From Xanthomonas codiaei (GTDB taxonomy: Bacteria > Pseudomonadota > Gammaproteobacteria > Xanthomonadales > Xanthomonadaceae), in the NCBI RefSeq assembly GCF_002939785.1, contig NZ_MDEC01000017.1, positions 1-64,000 on the forward strand: a stretch of 64,000 nt of DNA. The letters are read 5' to 3'. The position numbers and the translations under genes were made by a program. This document shows, one piece after another, positions 43,252 to 52,540 of the stretch. Under the pieces are notes generated by a model, which saw nothing but the letters and a program-made list of their open reading frames with translations, had not been told where the DNA came from and did no database searches. Position 1 is the stretch's first letter. Each line of letters starts with the position of its first letter.

Positions 43252-44070
43252 TCAGTTGGTCAGTGCGTACATCACGATGTTCACGCCAAACTTGGTGTTG
43301 TCTTCGGCCAGGAAGCGTTTGTTGCGCCAGTCGTAATCCCATTCGCAGCCGTAGTCCTTATTGCTATAGAGCACGCCCAGCCGGCCGTCGATGTGGATGC
43401 CCTTGAGATAATCGTGCACCAGGTCGTCGCCCCAGCCATTGAGCTCGAAGCTGGTGGCCGGCGGGCCGTCGGGGAACTTGAAGAATGCGCTGTAGAGGCG
43501 ATGCGTGTTCGGCAGCTTCTGCAGGGCGCGATTGCCGAAGAGGGCGCTCATCTGCGCTTCGAACGAGGTGGCGAACAAACCATCGATATCGTGGTTGCAG
43601 TCGTCCACGAACACGAAACCGCCGTTGCGCACGTAGCGCTCGAAGTTGCGCCGCTCGGCCGGGTTGAACTCCACCAGCTTGTGTCCGGACAGATAGCAGA
43701 ACGGCGCCTGCAGCATGCGCGGATCGGCCAGGTCGATGACGTGTTCCTGCGGGTCCACGCGCAACTGCGTATAGTCGATCAACGAGGTGATCAGGTTGGA
43801 CGGCATGCGCGCATCCACATCCCAATCCCCGGAGTCATAGCGCAAGCGCGTAAACCAGAAATCGTAGTTGCCGGCCGCGCACGCGCGCCGCGGCAGCGCC
43901 AATGCAGCAACGCTACCGAACAACAGGCCAAGGAAATGGCGACGAGTCGCGGACGCCGCAGAGGCCGGCAGGCCGGTAATGGGACGTGTGGGAAAAGCAT
44001 CGGGCTGCGGAGAGCTTGCTTGGCTCTCCGAATCCCCAATCCCGAATCCCCAATCCCGGCCCTCAGTCAC
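43252..44070 (-). CDS. DUF4159-domain protein with a twin-arginine-like signal
   Basis: The mature domain (residues from about AAGNYDFWFTRLRYDSGDWD onward, about 205 residues) matches DUF4159, a glutamine-amidotransferase-like fold, with FVFVDDCNHDIDGLF and DYDWRNKRFLAED. Upstream lies ATRRHFLGLLFGSVAALAL, a convincing Tat-type signal ending at RRACA. No ATG precedes it in frame. A GTG at 44070 overlaps the TldE stop by four bases but puts a 43-residue extension encoded by a tandem repeat (44008-44057) before the signal. The exact start is therefore uncertain; a non-standard start nearer the signal is possible. It is probably exported folded. Confidence 0.75.
   Translation of the reverse strand: MTEGRDWGFGIGDSESQASSPQPDAFPTRPITGLPASAASATRRHFLGLLFGSVAALALPRRACAAGNYDFWFTRLRYDSGDWDVDARMPSNLITSLIDYTQLRVDPQEHVIDLADPRMLQAPFCYLSGHKLVEFNPAERRNFERYVRNGGFVFVDDCNHDIDGLFATSFEAQMSALFGNRALQKLPNTHRLYSAFFKFPDGPPATSFELNGWGDDLVHDYLKGIHIDGRLGVLYSNKDYGCEWDYDWRNKRFLAEDNTKFGVNIVMYALTN
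44008..44057. repeat. Hairpin plus 14-bp tandem repeat inside the DUF4159 5' region
   Basis: GAATCCCCAATCCC is present twice in tandem (44030-44057). It is preceded by an inverted repeat GGAGAGC/GCTCTCC (44009-44029). Such GGGATTGGGGATTC tracts are common intergenic filler in Xanthomonas, as I remember them. Here they fall between TldE and the DUF4159 signal peptide, so the DUF4159 frame runs through them. Confidence 0.7.
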
Positions 44071-45401
44071 ACCGCATCCGACAACGAGGTAAACGTGAAA
44101 TCGCGCAGCCGCATCGGCGGAATCATCATCACGTAGCTGGATTCGTCGCCGGCCACGCGCACCGGCTTGCCCAGTTCGTCGATGTTGTTGAGCATGATGA
44201 TCGGCGATTCGTTGAAGCGGAAATTCTTCACCGGGTACTTGATCTGGCCGTTCTCGATGTAGAAGGTGCCGTCGCGGGTCAGCCCGGTCAGCAGCACGGT
44301 CTGCGGGTCGACCATGCGGATGTACCAGGTGCGCGTGACCAGGATGCCTTTCTCGGTACCTCGCACCAGCTCGGCGATGTTCTTCTCGCCACCGGCCATC
44401 AGCAGGTTGCCGGGCTCGCCGACCGCGCGCTTGCCGTTCTTCTGCGCCCAGTAGCGCGAGTACTGCAGGTTGGCGACCTTGCCGTTCTCGACGATGGACA
44501 TCTTCTCGCGCGGCAGGCCTTCCTCGTCCCACGGCAGTACCGCAGCGCGCGGGTCCCACGGATCGGCGCTGATGTTCACGCGTGGGTCGTAGACCTGTTC
44601 GCCGAGCTTGTTGCCGCCGCCCTTCTTGGACAGGAAGCTGCGGCCTTCGTCGGCCATGCGCGCATCGAAGTAGCCCATCATGAAAGAGATCAGCCCGGCC
44701 GCTGCCGCCGGCTCCAGGATCACGGTGTACTTGCCCGGTTCCAGCGCCTTGGCCTCGGCCGAATCGCTGGCCTTGCGCATGGCGATGCGGATGTCCTGCT
44801 CGGCCTTGAAGTCGGCTGCGTCTTTCAGGTTACGGCCCACCCAGCCCGAGCCGCGGCCATCTTCGGTGCGCACGGTGCAGGTGTAGTCGAAGCGTGCGCC
44901 GCGCTGATAGCCGAAATTGCCCTTGCTGTTGGCGAACGCGGTGAAGCTCTGTCCATCTTCCAGGAAGCCGGCCGCGATCAGGCCCTTGCCCTTGCACGGG
45001 GCGATCGAATCGGCGGCCACCTGCGCGCGGAACGCCGGGTCCACTGCGGCGGTGGAGTCGCTGAAGGTGGGGCTGGGTTTGTAGTTCTGCTTGTCGACCG
45101 CCGGCATGAACTCCGGATTTTCCGGTGCCAGCCGGGCCAGGTCTTCGGCGCGGCGCACCACGCGCTCCAGCGAGGCGTCGTCGAATTCATTGATGGTGGC
45201 CACGCCCACGCGCTTGCCGAACGCCACCTGCACCTGCAGGTCGGTGTTGTCGACGATGCCGCTGGTGGAGACGTTGTTGAGTGCGAATCGGATGTTGCCG
45301 TCGATCGAGCCGCTGAGGGTGGCGGTGCACTCGTCGGCCTTGGACAGCTTGATGACCTTGTCCAGGATGGCCTTGGCCTGCGCTTCGGTAAGGATGCTCA
45401 T
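44067..45401 (-). CDS. TldE/PmbA-family metallopeptidase subunit
   Basis: This 444-residue protein starts MSILTEAQAKAILDKVIKLS without any signal peptide, so it is predicted cytoplasmic. It has the PmbA/TldE fold elements (VDNTDLQVQVAFGKRVGVAT, then EDGRGSGWVGRNLKDAADF, then LEPAAAAGLISFMMGYF). It lacks the HExxxH of TldD, as expected: in the TldD/TldE heterodimer only TldD carries the zinc site. It follows TldD by 14 bp and overlaps the DUF4159 gene by four bases. In E. coli TldD/E processes microcin B17 and CcdA; the substrate here is unknown. Confidence 0.92.
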   Translation of the reverse strand: MSILTEAQAKAILDKVIKLSKADECTATLSGSIDGNIRFALNNVSTSGIVDNTDLQVQVAFGKRVGVATINEFDDASLERVVRRAEDLARLAPENPEFMPAVDKQNYKPSPTFSDSTAAVDPAFRAQVAADSIAPCKGKGLIAAGFLEDGQSFTAFANSKGNFGYQRGARFDYTCTVRTEDGRGSGWVGRNLKDAADFKAEQDIRIAMRKASDSAEAKALEPGKYTVILEPAAAAGLISFMMGYFDARMADEGRSFLSKKGGGNKLGEQVYDPRVNISADPWDPRAAVLPWDEEGLPREKMSIVENGKVANLQYSRYWAQKNGKRAVGEPGNLLMAGGEKNIAELVRGTEKGILVTRTWYIRMVDPQTVLLTGLTRDGTFYIENGQIKYPVKNFRFNESPIIMLNNIDELGKPVRVAGDESSYVMMIPPMRLRDFTFTSLSDAV

Positions 45402-45415
45402 GTGGGTTTCTCCTG

Positions 45416-47050
45416 TCAGCCGAGCGAGCGGGCGGTGCTGATGACGTTGATGCCATCGAAGCGGGCGGTGGACGAGCCGTGCGAGACCGCCGAGACCTGG
45501 CTCGGCTGGCCCTTGCCGTCGAAGAACGAACCGCCCAGGCGGTAGTCGCGCTGGTCGGCCACGGCGCTGCAGGCGTTCCAGAATTCCGGCGTGCGGATCT
45601 GGTAGGCCACGTCTTCGAGCATGCGGGTAATGGCGCCGTTCTTGATCTCGTAGAACAGCTGGCCACCGAACTGCGCGTTGTAGCGTTGCTGGTCGATGGA
45701 GAACGAACCGTCGCCGATGATGTAGATGCCGTTCTCCACGTCCTTGATCAACTCGCTCACGCTCAGCGGCGTCTTGCCGGCGGCCAGCGATACGTTGGCC
45801 ATGCGCTGGAACTGCACGCTCGACCACGAATCGGCATAGCAGCAGCCGTCGGAGGCGGTCTTGCCCAGGATGTGCGCCTGATCGCGGATGGCCTGGTAGT
45901 CGACCAGCTTGCCGTCGCGGATCAGATCCCACTGCTTGGTCTTGACGCCTTCATCGTCGTAGCCCACCGCGCCCAGGCTGCCGAGCTGGGTCTTGTCGGC
46001 CAGGATATGCACCTTGTCGCTGCCGTACTGGAAGCCGGCCTTGAGCTTGTCCAGCGTGGCGAAGCTGGTCCCGGCGAAGTTGGCCTCGTAGCCGAGCACG
46101 CGGTCCAGCTCCAGCGGGTGGCCGACCGATTCGTGGATGGTGAGCCAGGTATGCGAAGGGTCCAGCACCAGGTCGTACTTGCCGGGCTTGACCGACGGCG
46201 CCTTGAGCTTTTCCTGCGCCTGCTTGGCCGCGGCGATGGCGTCTTCCTTCATGTCGTAGGACAGACCGTAATTGACCACGCCGTTGGGCGAGACGAACTT
46301 GCCCGATGCCGCGCCGTCCAGATATTCGTAGCCCATGCCCATCGGCGCGGACAGCCCGTCGCGGGTGCGGAACTTGCCGCTGGCCTTGTCGATGGCGGTC
46401 ACGCTCATTGGCGCCCAGATGCGGTGCACGTCCTGGTCGATGTAGGAGCCGTCGGTGCTGGCGAAATACTTCTGCTCGTTGACCACGAACAGCATCGAGT
46501 TGACGAAGTTGGCACCGGCCGCGGTGGCGGCGGCGTTGACGCCGAGCAGCAGGTCCACCTTGTCCTTGATCGGCACTTCCATCGCGTTCTTCTTGATCGG
46601 CGTCTTCCAGCTGACCTCGCCCACGCCGGGCGTGGCTGCCAGCTGCACCGGCGTGCCCTGCACCTTGGCGTTGGCCTTGGCGATCGCCGCGGCCTGCGCG
46701 GCGGCCTTGGCCACGCCTTGCTCGGTCAGCTCGTTGGTGGCGGCAAAGCCCCAGGCCCCGCCCACGATCACGCGGATGCCGGCACCGATGGATTCGGTAT
46801 TGACGACGTTCTGCACCTTGTCTTCGCGGGTGATCACGAACTGGCGCAGGTAGCGGCCGATGCGCACATCGCAATAGCTGGCCCCGGCCTGACGCGCGGC
46901 AGTGAGCCCGGCATCGGCCAGCCACTTCTTGCGGCCCACATCGAAGGGCGTCAACAACTGTTCGGCGGAAATCGCATTGCCGAAATAGGCAGGCACGATC
47001 AATCCGCCCATGGTCAGCCCGGTGAGGGCCAGGAAATCACGTCGCTGCAC
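45416..47050 (-). CDS. tldD: TldD-family metalloprotease with twin-arginine-like signal
   Basis: This 544-residue protein has a GTG start at 47050 with GGAG six bases upstream. The N-terminus QRRDFLALTGLTMGGLIVP has a twin-arginine pattern (RRDFLAL plus a moderately hydrophobic stretch), unusual because classical TldD is cytoplasmic. The zinc site is HESVGH (306-311). Conserved TldD stretches (RTRDGLSAPMGMGYEYLDG, then GKTASDGCCYADSWSSVQF) are intact. It heads the cluster with TldE 14 bp downstream. If exported, it would work in the periplasm, perhaps with TldE carried along; this is inference. Confidence 0.9.
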   Translation of the reverse strand: MQRRDFLALTGLTMGGLIVPAYFGNAISAEQLLTPFDVGRKKWLADAGLTAARQAGASYCDVRIGRYLRQFVITREDKVQNVVNTESIGAGIRVIVGGAWGFAATNELTEQGVAKAAAQAAAIAKANAKVQGTPVQLAATPGVGEVSWKTPIKKNAMEVPIKDKVDLLLGVNAAATAAGANFVNSMLFVVNEQKYFASTDGSYIDQDVHRIWAPMSVTAIDKASGKFRTRDGLSAPMGMGYEYLDGAASGKFVSPNGVVNYGLSYDMKEDAIAAAKQAQEKLKAPSVKPGKYDLVLDPSHTWLTIHESVGHPLELDRVLGYEANFAGTSFATLDKLKAGFQYGSDKVHILADKTQLGSLGAVGYDDEGVKTKQWDLIRDGKLVDYQAIRDQAHILGKTASDGCCYADSWSSVQFQRMANVSLAAGKTPLSVSELIKDVENGIYIIGDGSFSIDQQRYNAQFGGQLFYEIKNGAITRMLEDVAYQIRTPEFWNACSAVADQRDYRLGGSFFDGKGQPSQVSAVSHGSSTARFDGINVISTARSLG

Positions 47051-47869
47051 GGGCAACTCCCCAATAGTTCCGCGCGGCGCGCGGTGAGTGGTGACGCGCG
47101 GAGGCCTCTCCACGCGATATCGCCGATTCTTGCCGGGCGATGATTGCTGCGTCAAATGACTTTCGGCAGGGGTCCGTGTGCAAACGTTCGCCCGTATGAA
47201 GCCAATGGCACTGCGGGCTTGTGTTGATGCGTGGCGAGCGCGGCTGGCGGTGTTCGATGACGATGCTTGTACCTGGCAATGGTCCCGCGAAGGTGGGCAG
47301 GCAAGGGCCAGTCGCATGGATCCAAGCGCATGCCTTCAATGAAACAGTCAGCCAACCTTCTGGTGCGGGCACCGCGCACTCGACGCTGGGAGTTTGCTGC
47401 AGGGCCCTTGCCCGCCCACCATCGCAGGACACGCTGCAAGTACGTCCTTGTAAGCTCCGTGGCGGCATCCATGCCGCCAAGGGTCCCGCGACGGTGGGCG
47501 GGCAAGGACCGGTCACGCTGGTCGGTGTGCATGGTTGCAAGCAAGGCATAAAGTGCGTTGCTTGATAACGGTGGGTCGGACGAGTGTGCCGATGCAAGCC
47601 GAGCAACGGACAAGCTTTTGGGAAGGCAACCGACCAACATCCTGGTGCGGTGTCCTTGCCGATTGCGGGACCGTGTGGCGGCATGGATGCCGCCACCGAG
47701 CCTACAGGGACGTACTTGCGGCGTGTCCCGCGAGCGGTGAGGGCACCGCACCCTCGACTCACGAGGCTTTTGATCGCATCTAAACAACCAGGACGTCGAA
47801 AGTAGCGCTGTGACTATCTCCAAGTAAGACCGCTCTGCCAAAGACACTGCCACCGTTTGCTCGCAGCCC
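47051..47869. repeat. Intergenic block of mosaic, partly inverted repeats between two TldD genes
   Basis: No gene was found in 819 bp. A module (GGCGGCATGGATGCCGCCAC, then GGAGCTTACAAGGACGTACT, then TGCAGCGTGTCCTGCG) lies on the minus strand at 47404-47480 and reappears diverged on the plus strand at 47676-47745. A second module (GGTCCCGCGAAGGTGGGCAG, then GCAAGGGCCAGTCGC) at 47280 reappears at 47482. These resemble a common Xanthomonas intergenic repeat family. The inverted pair could fold into a long imperfect stem. Confidence 0.65.
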
Positions 47870-49498
47870 TCACCCCAACGAACGCGCGGTATTGATCACG
47901 TTGATCCCATCGAAGCGCGCGGTGGACGATCCGTGCGACACCGCCGACACCTGGCTGGGCTGGCCCTTGCCATCGAAGAACGAGCCACCCAGGCGGAAGT
48001 CGCGCTCATCGCAGACCGCGCTGCAGGCATTCCAGAATTCCGGCGTGCGGATCTGATAAGCGCCGTCTTCCACCAGGCGTGTGACCTGGCCGTTCTCGAT
48101 CTCGTAGAACAACTGCCCGCCGAACTGCGCGTTGTAGCGCTGCTGATCGATCGAATACGAACCGCGCCCGTGGATGTACAGCCCGCGCTCCACGTTCTTG
48201 ATCATGTCCGCAACCGCCAGCGGTGTCTTGCCCGGCGCCAGCGACACATTGGGCATGCGCTGGAACTGCACGTTGGACCAGGAATCGGCGTAGCTGCAGC
48301 CATCCGAAGCCGTCTTGCCGAGCAGGTGGGCCTGGTCGCGCGTGCATTGGTAGTCGACCAGGATGCCGTCCTTCACCAGCTCCCACTGCTTGGTCTTGAC
48401 GCCTTCATCGTCGTAGCCCACCGCGCCGAGGCTGCCCGGCTGCGTCTTGTCGGCGACGAAGGTCACCGCGTCGCTGCCCCACCGGAACTTCGCATCGCGC
48501 TTGTCCAGCGTGGCGAAACTGGTGCCGGCGTAGTTGGCCTCGTAGCCGAGCACGCGATCGAGCTCGAGCGGGTGGCCCACCGATTCGTGGATGGTGAGAA
48601 ACAGGTTGCTTGGGTCGATCACCAGGTCGTACTTGCCCGCCTTCACTGATGGCGCAGTGAGCTTGGCGCGTGCCTGCCTGGCGGCGGCGATGGCGTCTTC
48701 GCGGGCGTCATAGCTTTTCCCATACCCGACAAGCCCGCCGGGCAGGGTGTGCTTCTCGCGCGCATCGCCATCCAGGTATTCGTAGCCCATGCCCATCGGC
48801 GAAGACAGCCCGTCGCGGGTGCGGAACTTGCCGCTGGCTTTGTCCACCGCGGTCACGGTGAACGGTAGCCACAGCCGATGCACGTCCTGGTCGATATAGG
48901 ACCCCCCGCTGCTGGCGAAATACTTCTGCTCGTTGATGGCGAACATACGGGAGGCCACAAAGGTGGCGCCGGAATTCAACGCGGCCGCATTGACATCCAT
49001 CAGCAGGGCCACCTTGTCCTGCAGCGGCACTTCCATCGCGTTCTTCCTGATCGGCGTGCGCCAGCGCACCTCGCCTGCCGGCGTCACTGGTGCCAACTGT
49101 ACCGGCATGCCACCTAGCCGCGCATTGGCCTTGGCAATCGCCACCGCCTGTCGCGTGGCGGTCGCAACGCCATCGCTGGTGAGCGTATTGGTCGCGGCAA
49201 AGCCCCACGCACCATCGGCCAGCACGCGCACGCCCACGCCGCTGGATTCGGCATTGACCACGTTCTCCACCTGCGCTTCGCGGGTGATGACGAACTGGCG
49301 CAGGTAGCGGCCTACCCGCACATCGCAATAGCTGGCGCCCGCCGCCTTGGCGGTGGTGAGCGCAGCATCTGAAAGGCGGCGGTTGCGCGCTGCATCCACC
49401 GGCGCAAGCAGCTGCTCGGCCGCGATCAGCCGCGTATTGGGCAGCAGCAGCCCGGCGGCCCCGATGCCGGACAGGGTGAGAAAGGTACGACGGTCCAC
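47870..49498 (-). CDS. Second TldD-family metalloprotease paralogue with twin-arginine-like signal
   Basis: This 542-residue protein is clearly paralogous to the TldD at 45416-47050 along its whole length. It has a GTG start at 49498 (GGAG nine bases upstream) and begins DRRTFLTLSGIGAAGLLLP, again a twin-arginine-like signal. The zinc motif HESVGH (304-309) is intact, and the C-terminal HGSSTARFDGINVINTARSL is nearly identical to that of its paralogue. It has no TldE gene beside it, so it may share the single TldE or act alone. It is separated from the main cluster by a block of repeats. Confidence 0.9.
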   Translation of the reverse strand: MDRRTFLTLSGIGAAGLLLPNTRLIAAEQLLAPVDAARNRRLSDAALTTAKAAGASYCDVRVGRYLRQFVITREAQVENVVNAESSGVGVRVLADGAWGFAATNTLTSDGVATATRQAVAIAKANARLGGMPVQLAPVTPAGEVRWRTPIRKNAMEVPLQDKVALLMDVNAAALNSGATFVASRMFAINEQKYFASSGGSYIDQDVHRLWLPFTVTAVDKASGKFRTRDGLSSPMGMGYEYLDGDAREKHTLPGGLVGYGKSYDAREDAIAAARQARAKLTAPSVKAGKYDLVIDPSNLFLTIHESVGHPLELDRVLGYEANYAGTSFATLDKRDAKFRWGSDAVTFVADKTQPGSLGAVGYDDEGVKTKQWELVKDGILVDYQCTRDQAHLLGKTASDGCSYADSWSNVQFQRMPNVSLAPGKTPLAVADMIKNVERGLYIHGRGSYSIDQQRYNAQFGGQLFYEIENGQVTRLVEDGAYQIRTPEFWNACSAVCDERDFRLGGSFFDGKGQPSQVSAVSHGSSTARFDGINVINTARSLG

Positions 49499-49771
49499 GT
49501 GCGGTCTCTCCAATCGATGCGCGCAGCGCAACAGGTGCACGCCAGCATCCGAGCCTTACCGCACGTGCCGGTTTGGTCAAGTGCCGCCGGTTGTCAGATC
49601 CGCAGCACAGGCCGCACTGCAGAACGTAACGGCCGTCGCAGTAAGCGAACGCGAGTGCTTGTGGCCGGACGCATGCGCCGTTAGCCTCGCCGCCTCTGCG
49701 GCTTTGCTGCGGTCGCTCCGCGTGCGGCCGTGGCAAGGCGCGCGAGGTCTACATCACTCAGGGGACACTTG

Positions 49772-51100
49772 ATGAAAAAAACCACGGCTCGCTGCGGTGT
49801 GGCAGCGCTTGTTATCGTGTCGGGCATGCTTCCGATGGTGAGCGCCGCCGCCGACTGGTATGTGTCGCCGACCGGCTCGGACAGCAACATCGGCACGCGC
49901 GCGCGGCCGTTCGCCACCGTAATGGCCGCACAGGCCGCGGCGTCCAGTGGGGATACCGTCTACCTGCGCGGCGGCACCTATCGCCTCACCACGGCCAACA
50001 TCAGCGCGGTTCGGCAGCCCTACGCGATCGTCAACGACATCACCAAGAGCGGCATCGCCTATGTCGGCGCCACCAACGAGCGGCCGGTGTTCGATTTCTC
50101 CGCGGTCGCCCCGGCAGGCCAGCGCGTGGCTGCATTCCGGATCAAGGCCAGCAACTGCACGTTCCGCGGCTTCGAGGTGATTGGCGTGCCCATCACCATC
50201 GCCGACCGCCTGACCCAGTCGGAGGCCTTCCGGGTGGAGGGCGGCAGTGGCAATCTGTTCGAGCGCCTGGCGATCCACGACGGCCAGGCGATCGGCTGGT
50301 ATCTGGTGTCAGGCAGCAACAACCGCGTGCGCAATGTCGATGCGTACAACAACAAGGGTTTGAACAGCTTCTCCCACGGCAACATTGACGGCTTCGGCGT
50401 GCACCCGGCCGCCGCCGGCAGCCGCGGCAACCTCATCGAAGGCAGCCGTGCCTGGAACAACAGCGACGACGGCTTCGACCTGATCAATGCCTGGGAAGCG
50501 GTCACGCTGCAGCACAACTGGGCGTTCCGCAACGGGCTCGACGTGGATGGCACGCCGCTGGGCGATGGCAACGGCTTCAAGGCCGGCGGTTACGGCCGCA
50601 ATGGCAGCGCCTATCCGCAGCCGGTGCCACAGCACCGCATTGCGTTCAATCTGGCGGTCGGCAATCGCAGCAACGGCTTCTATGCCAACCATCAGATCGG
50701 CGGGCAGACCTGGATCAGCAACACCGCCATCGACAACGGCCGCGCCAACTTCGACATGCTCTCCACCCTGGCCGACAACCGCACCGACGTGCCCGGCTAC
50801 GGCCATACCCTGGCCAACAACCTGGGCTATGGCGCACGCACCGAAATCGCCAATCTGGGCGCGGCGAGCGCCAATACCATCGGACGCAACTCCTTCACCC
50901 TTGGGCTGACGGCTGTGGCACGTGATTTCGTCAGCCTGGACGAGCGCCAGCTCACCCGCGCGCGCCAGCCCAACGGCGATCTGCCAGTGATCACCTTCGC
51001 CACGCTGGCCCCGGGCAGTGCGCTGATCGATGCCGGTGCCGATGCCGGCGAAGCCTTCAACGGGCGCGCACCGGACCTGGGTGCGTTCGAGGCGCAGTAG
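49772..51100 (+). CDS. Secreted pectate lyase-like protein (polysaccharide lyase family 9 type)
   Basis: In this 442-residue precursor, the signal peptide MKKTTARCGVAALVIVSGML is cleaved near SAAA, and the mature protein starts DWYVSPTGSDSNIGTRARPF, typical of PL9 enzymes. The chain is a right-handed beta-helix (repeated short strands such as NNRVRNVDAYNNKGLNSF and VTLQHNWAFRNG). NNSDDGFDLINAWEAVTLQ matches the PL9 calcium-binding motif SDDGFD. It likely cleaves polygalacturonate in the plant cell wall. An AGGGGA ribosome site precedes the ATG at 49772. It is a virulence-type secreted enzyme, likely exported by a type II system. Confidence 0.88.
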   Translation: MKKTTARCGVAALVIVSGMLPMVSAAADWYVSPTGSDSNIGTRARPFATVMAAQAAASSGDTVYLRGGTYRLTTANISAVRQPYAIVNDITKSGIAYVGATNERPVFDFSAVAPAGQRVAAFRIKASNCTFRGFEVIGVPITIADRLTQSEAFRVEGGSGNLFERLAIHDGQAIGWYLVSGSNNRVRNVDAYNNKGLNSFSHGNIDGFGVHPAAAGSRGNLIEGSRAWNNSDDGFDLINAWEAVTLQHNWAFRNGLDVDGTPLGDGNGFKAGGYGRNGSAYPQPVPQHRIAFNLAVGNRSNGFYANHQIGGQTWISNTAIDNGRANFDMLSTLADNRTDVPGYGHTLANNLGYGARTEIANLGAASANTIGRNSFTLGLTAVARDFVSLDERQLTRARQPNGDLPVITFATLAPGSALIDAGADAGEAFNGRAPDLGAFEAQ

Positions 51101-51179
51101 TCTGCGCGCCGGTGCAGGCCAATGACAGCATGCAGGCCTGCACCGAAGCCAGAATCGGTTAGCACACGATGGCCCGGCG

Positions 51180-51704
51180 TCACTGCACCTGGTTGGAGAT
51201 CTCGATCAGGTCCTGCGCCTTGAAGTGCTCGCGACCCGGCGAAAAAAGTACCAGCTGCGGCCAGGTAAATCCGGTCTTTGCAGTGACGAAAACCGGCGGT
51301 TCGCCCTTGGGTCGGTACTCGATCACGAAGCCAGCCAGTTCCAGGCCAAGCGACGGCATGATCACACTGTTGCGATGCCAGAAGACTGCACCCGCGGCTC
51401 GCCCTAGCGTGGAATACACCCGCTTTGGATCGTCCTGAAACACGGAGACGCCCTGAAACCTGACATCGATCGTGTCCGATTGCCCAATCGAGAGATAGGC
51501 CAGTCTTCCGTCCTGAAACGAACATAACGGCGCGTCGCGGTCTCGAAACTCGTTTATCGCCAGGCCGCCATCAGGCAGCGTTTCGGTGGTGGTGTCATCG
51601 AGCGGCCCCATGACAGCTTCGAAGGCGGCCACCTGAGCCTGCGTCATGCCGAATTCCAACGGCCCCAGGCCCTTGTTCGGATTGATACTCCAGATCTCCG
51701 GCAC
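51180..51704 (-). CDS. Hypothetical protein of unknown function
   Basis: This 174-residue soluble protein starts at a GTG (51704) with AGGAG six bases upstream; upstream ATGs lack such a site. It begins VPEIWSINPNKGLGPLEFGM and contains FRDRDAPLCSFQDGRLAYLS and FVIEYRPKGEPPVFVTAKTG. The pattern of an initial GLGPLxFGMT turn and small acidic domain is reminiscent of single-domain hypothetical proteins seen near conflict loci, but I cannot name a family. No partner gene is evident. Confidence 0.6.
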   Translation of the reverse strand: MPEIWSINPNKGLGPLEFGMTQAQVAAFEAVMGPLDDTTTETLPDGGLAINEFRDRDAPLCSFQDGRLAYLSIGQSDTIDVRFQGVSVFQDDPKRVYSTLGRAAGAVFWHRNSVIMPSLGLELAGFVIEYRPKGEPPVFVTAKTGFTWPQLVLFSPGREHFKAQDLIEISNQVQ

Positions 51705-51799
51705 GCCTGTCTCCTGAAACATCGTCGATGCCATGTTACCCAGTTCGGTGCAGTACCGAGCTCATGGCCAAGGGGTCGACCCCTGCGTCCGCCGCAGGC

Positions 51800-52189
51800 T
51801 CACGGCGTGGCGCTGCGCCGAAGCCGGCGGTCCAGCAGGTAGCCGAGCACGCCACCGATGGCGATCGGCAGCAGCGCATAGATCGGAATGAAGATCAGCG
51901 CCAGCGCCGATTGCGCATCGGCGCGCAGATCCAGGCTGGCGTGCGCCCAGGCGAGCGCTCCAAAGCCGATCAGGCACGGCACCAACAGTGCGATCGGCCG
52001 TCGGTACAGGAAACTGATGCCGAGCAACGCGCCCCAGGCGATCGCATTGAATCCGCCCAGCAACAGCCATCCGCCCACGCCGGTGTCGGTGTATTGCCCA
52101 AGCCAGTCCATTCCACCCGGCAGGCGGGCTGCATAAGGCAGGACCAGGCCGATGAGCACAAGCAAGACGCGAGCATTACCCAATGTCAT
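51800..52189 (-). CDS. Small integral membrane protein of unknown function
   Basis: This 129-residue protein begins TLGNARVLLVLIGLVLPYAA and has about four hydrophobic helices (residues 5-20, 40-60, 67-85, 100-118) and a basic C-terminus LDRRLRRSA. There is no recognisable family. It has its own start ATG at 52189. Confidence 0.6.
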   Translation of the reverse strand: MTLGNARVLLVLIGLVLPYAARLPGGMDWLGQYTDTGVGGWLLLGGFNAIAWGALLGISFLYRRPIALLVPCLIGFGALAWAHASLDLRADAQSALALIFIPIYALLPIAIGGVLGYLLDRRLRRSATP

Positions 52190-52540
52190 ACATGGCCTCT
52201 TTCCTGTCGGCAAAACGGTGCGGCGCGGCTGCGGATGCACGTGTGAACGCGGCAACGTGCCGGATCCTGGCACAGTAGGTTGCCGGTTTCGGCAGTGCGC
52301 GGCAACGCGTGGTGCAGGCAGGCCATGGCAACGGCGACTTCCTTGCCGTGGCGTCCACCGTGTGCCACGGCTCGATCGCGCCGGGCGCAGTCCTTGTCTG
52401 AATGCCGCGCCACGCAGGCCACCGCTACGAACGCAGCGATCTCGAGCGTTTGGTGCGGCGGCCGCTGGGCAATGCCGGGGTCACCCGCTCACGGCAGCTC
52501 GCCAACCACGGAACCGGCGTCGCAATATCCACCCAGTGCG
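52190..52540. other. Intergenic stretch without a clear gene
   Basis: 350 bp of high-GC sequence with fragmentary open frames on both strands. None has a start signal or family resemblance. It may hold decayed coding sequence, but nothing supports a call. Confidence 0.4.

Noticed and set aside
47280-47750. CRISPR-like repeated structure between the TldD genes
   Set aside because: The modules vary in spacing and orientation and there are no uniform spacers, so this is an interspersed repeat family and not a CRISPR array.
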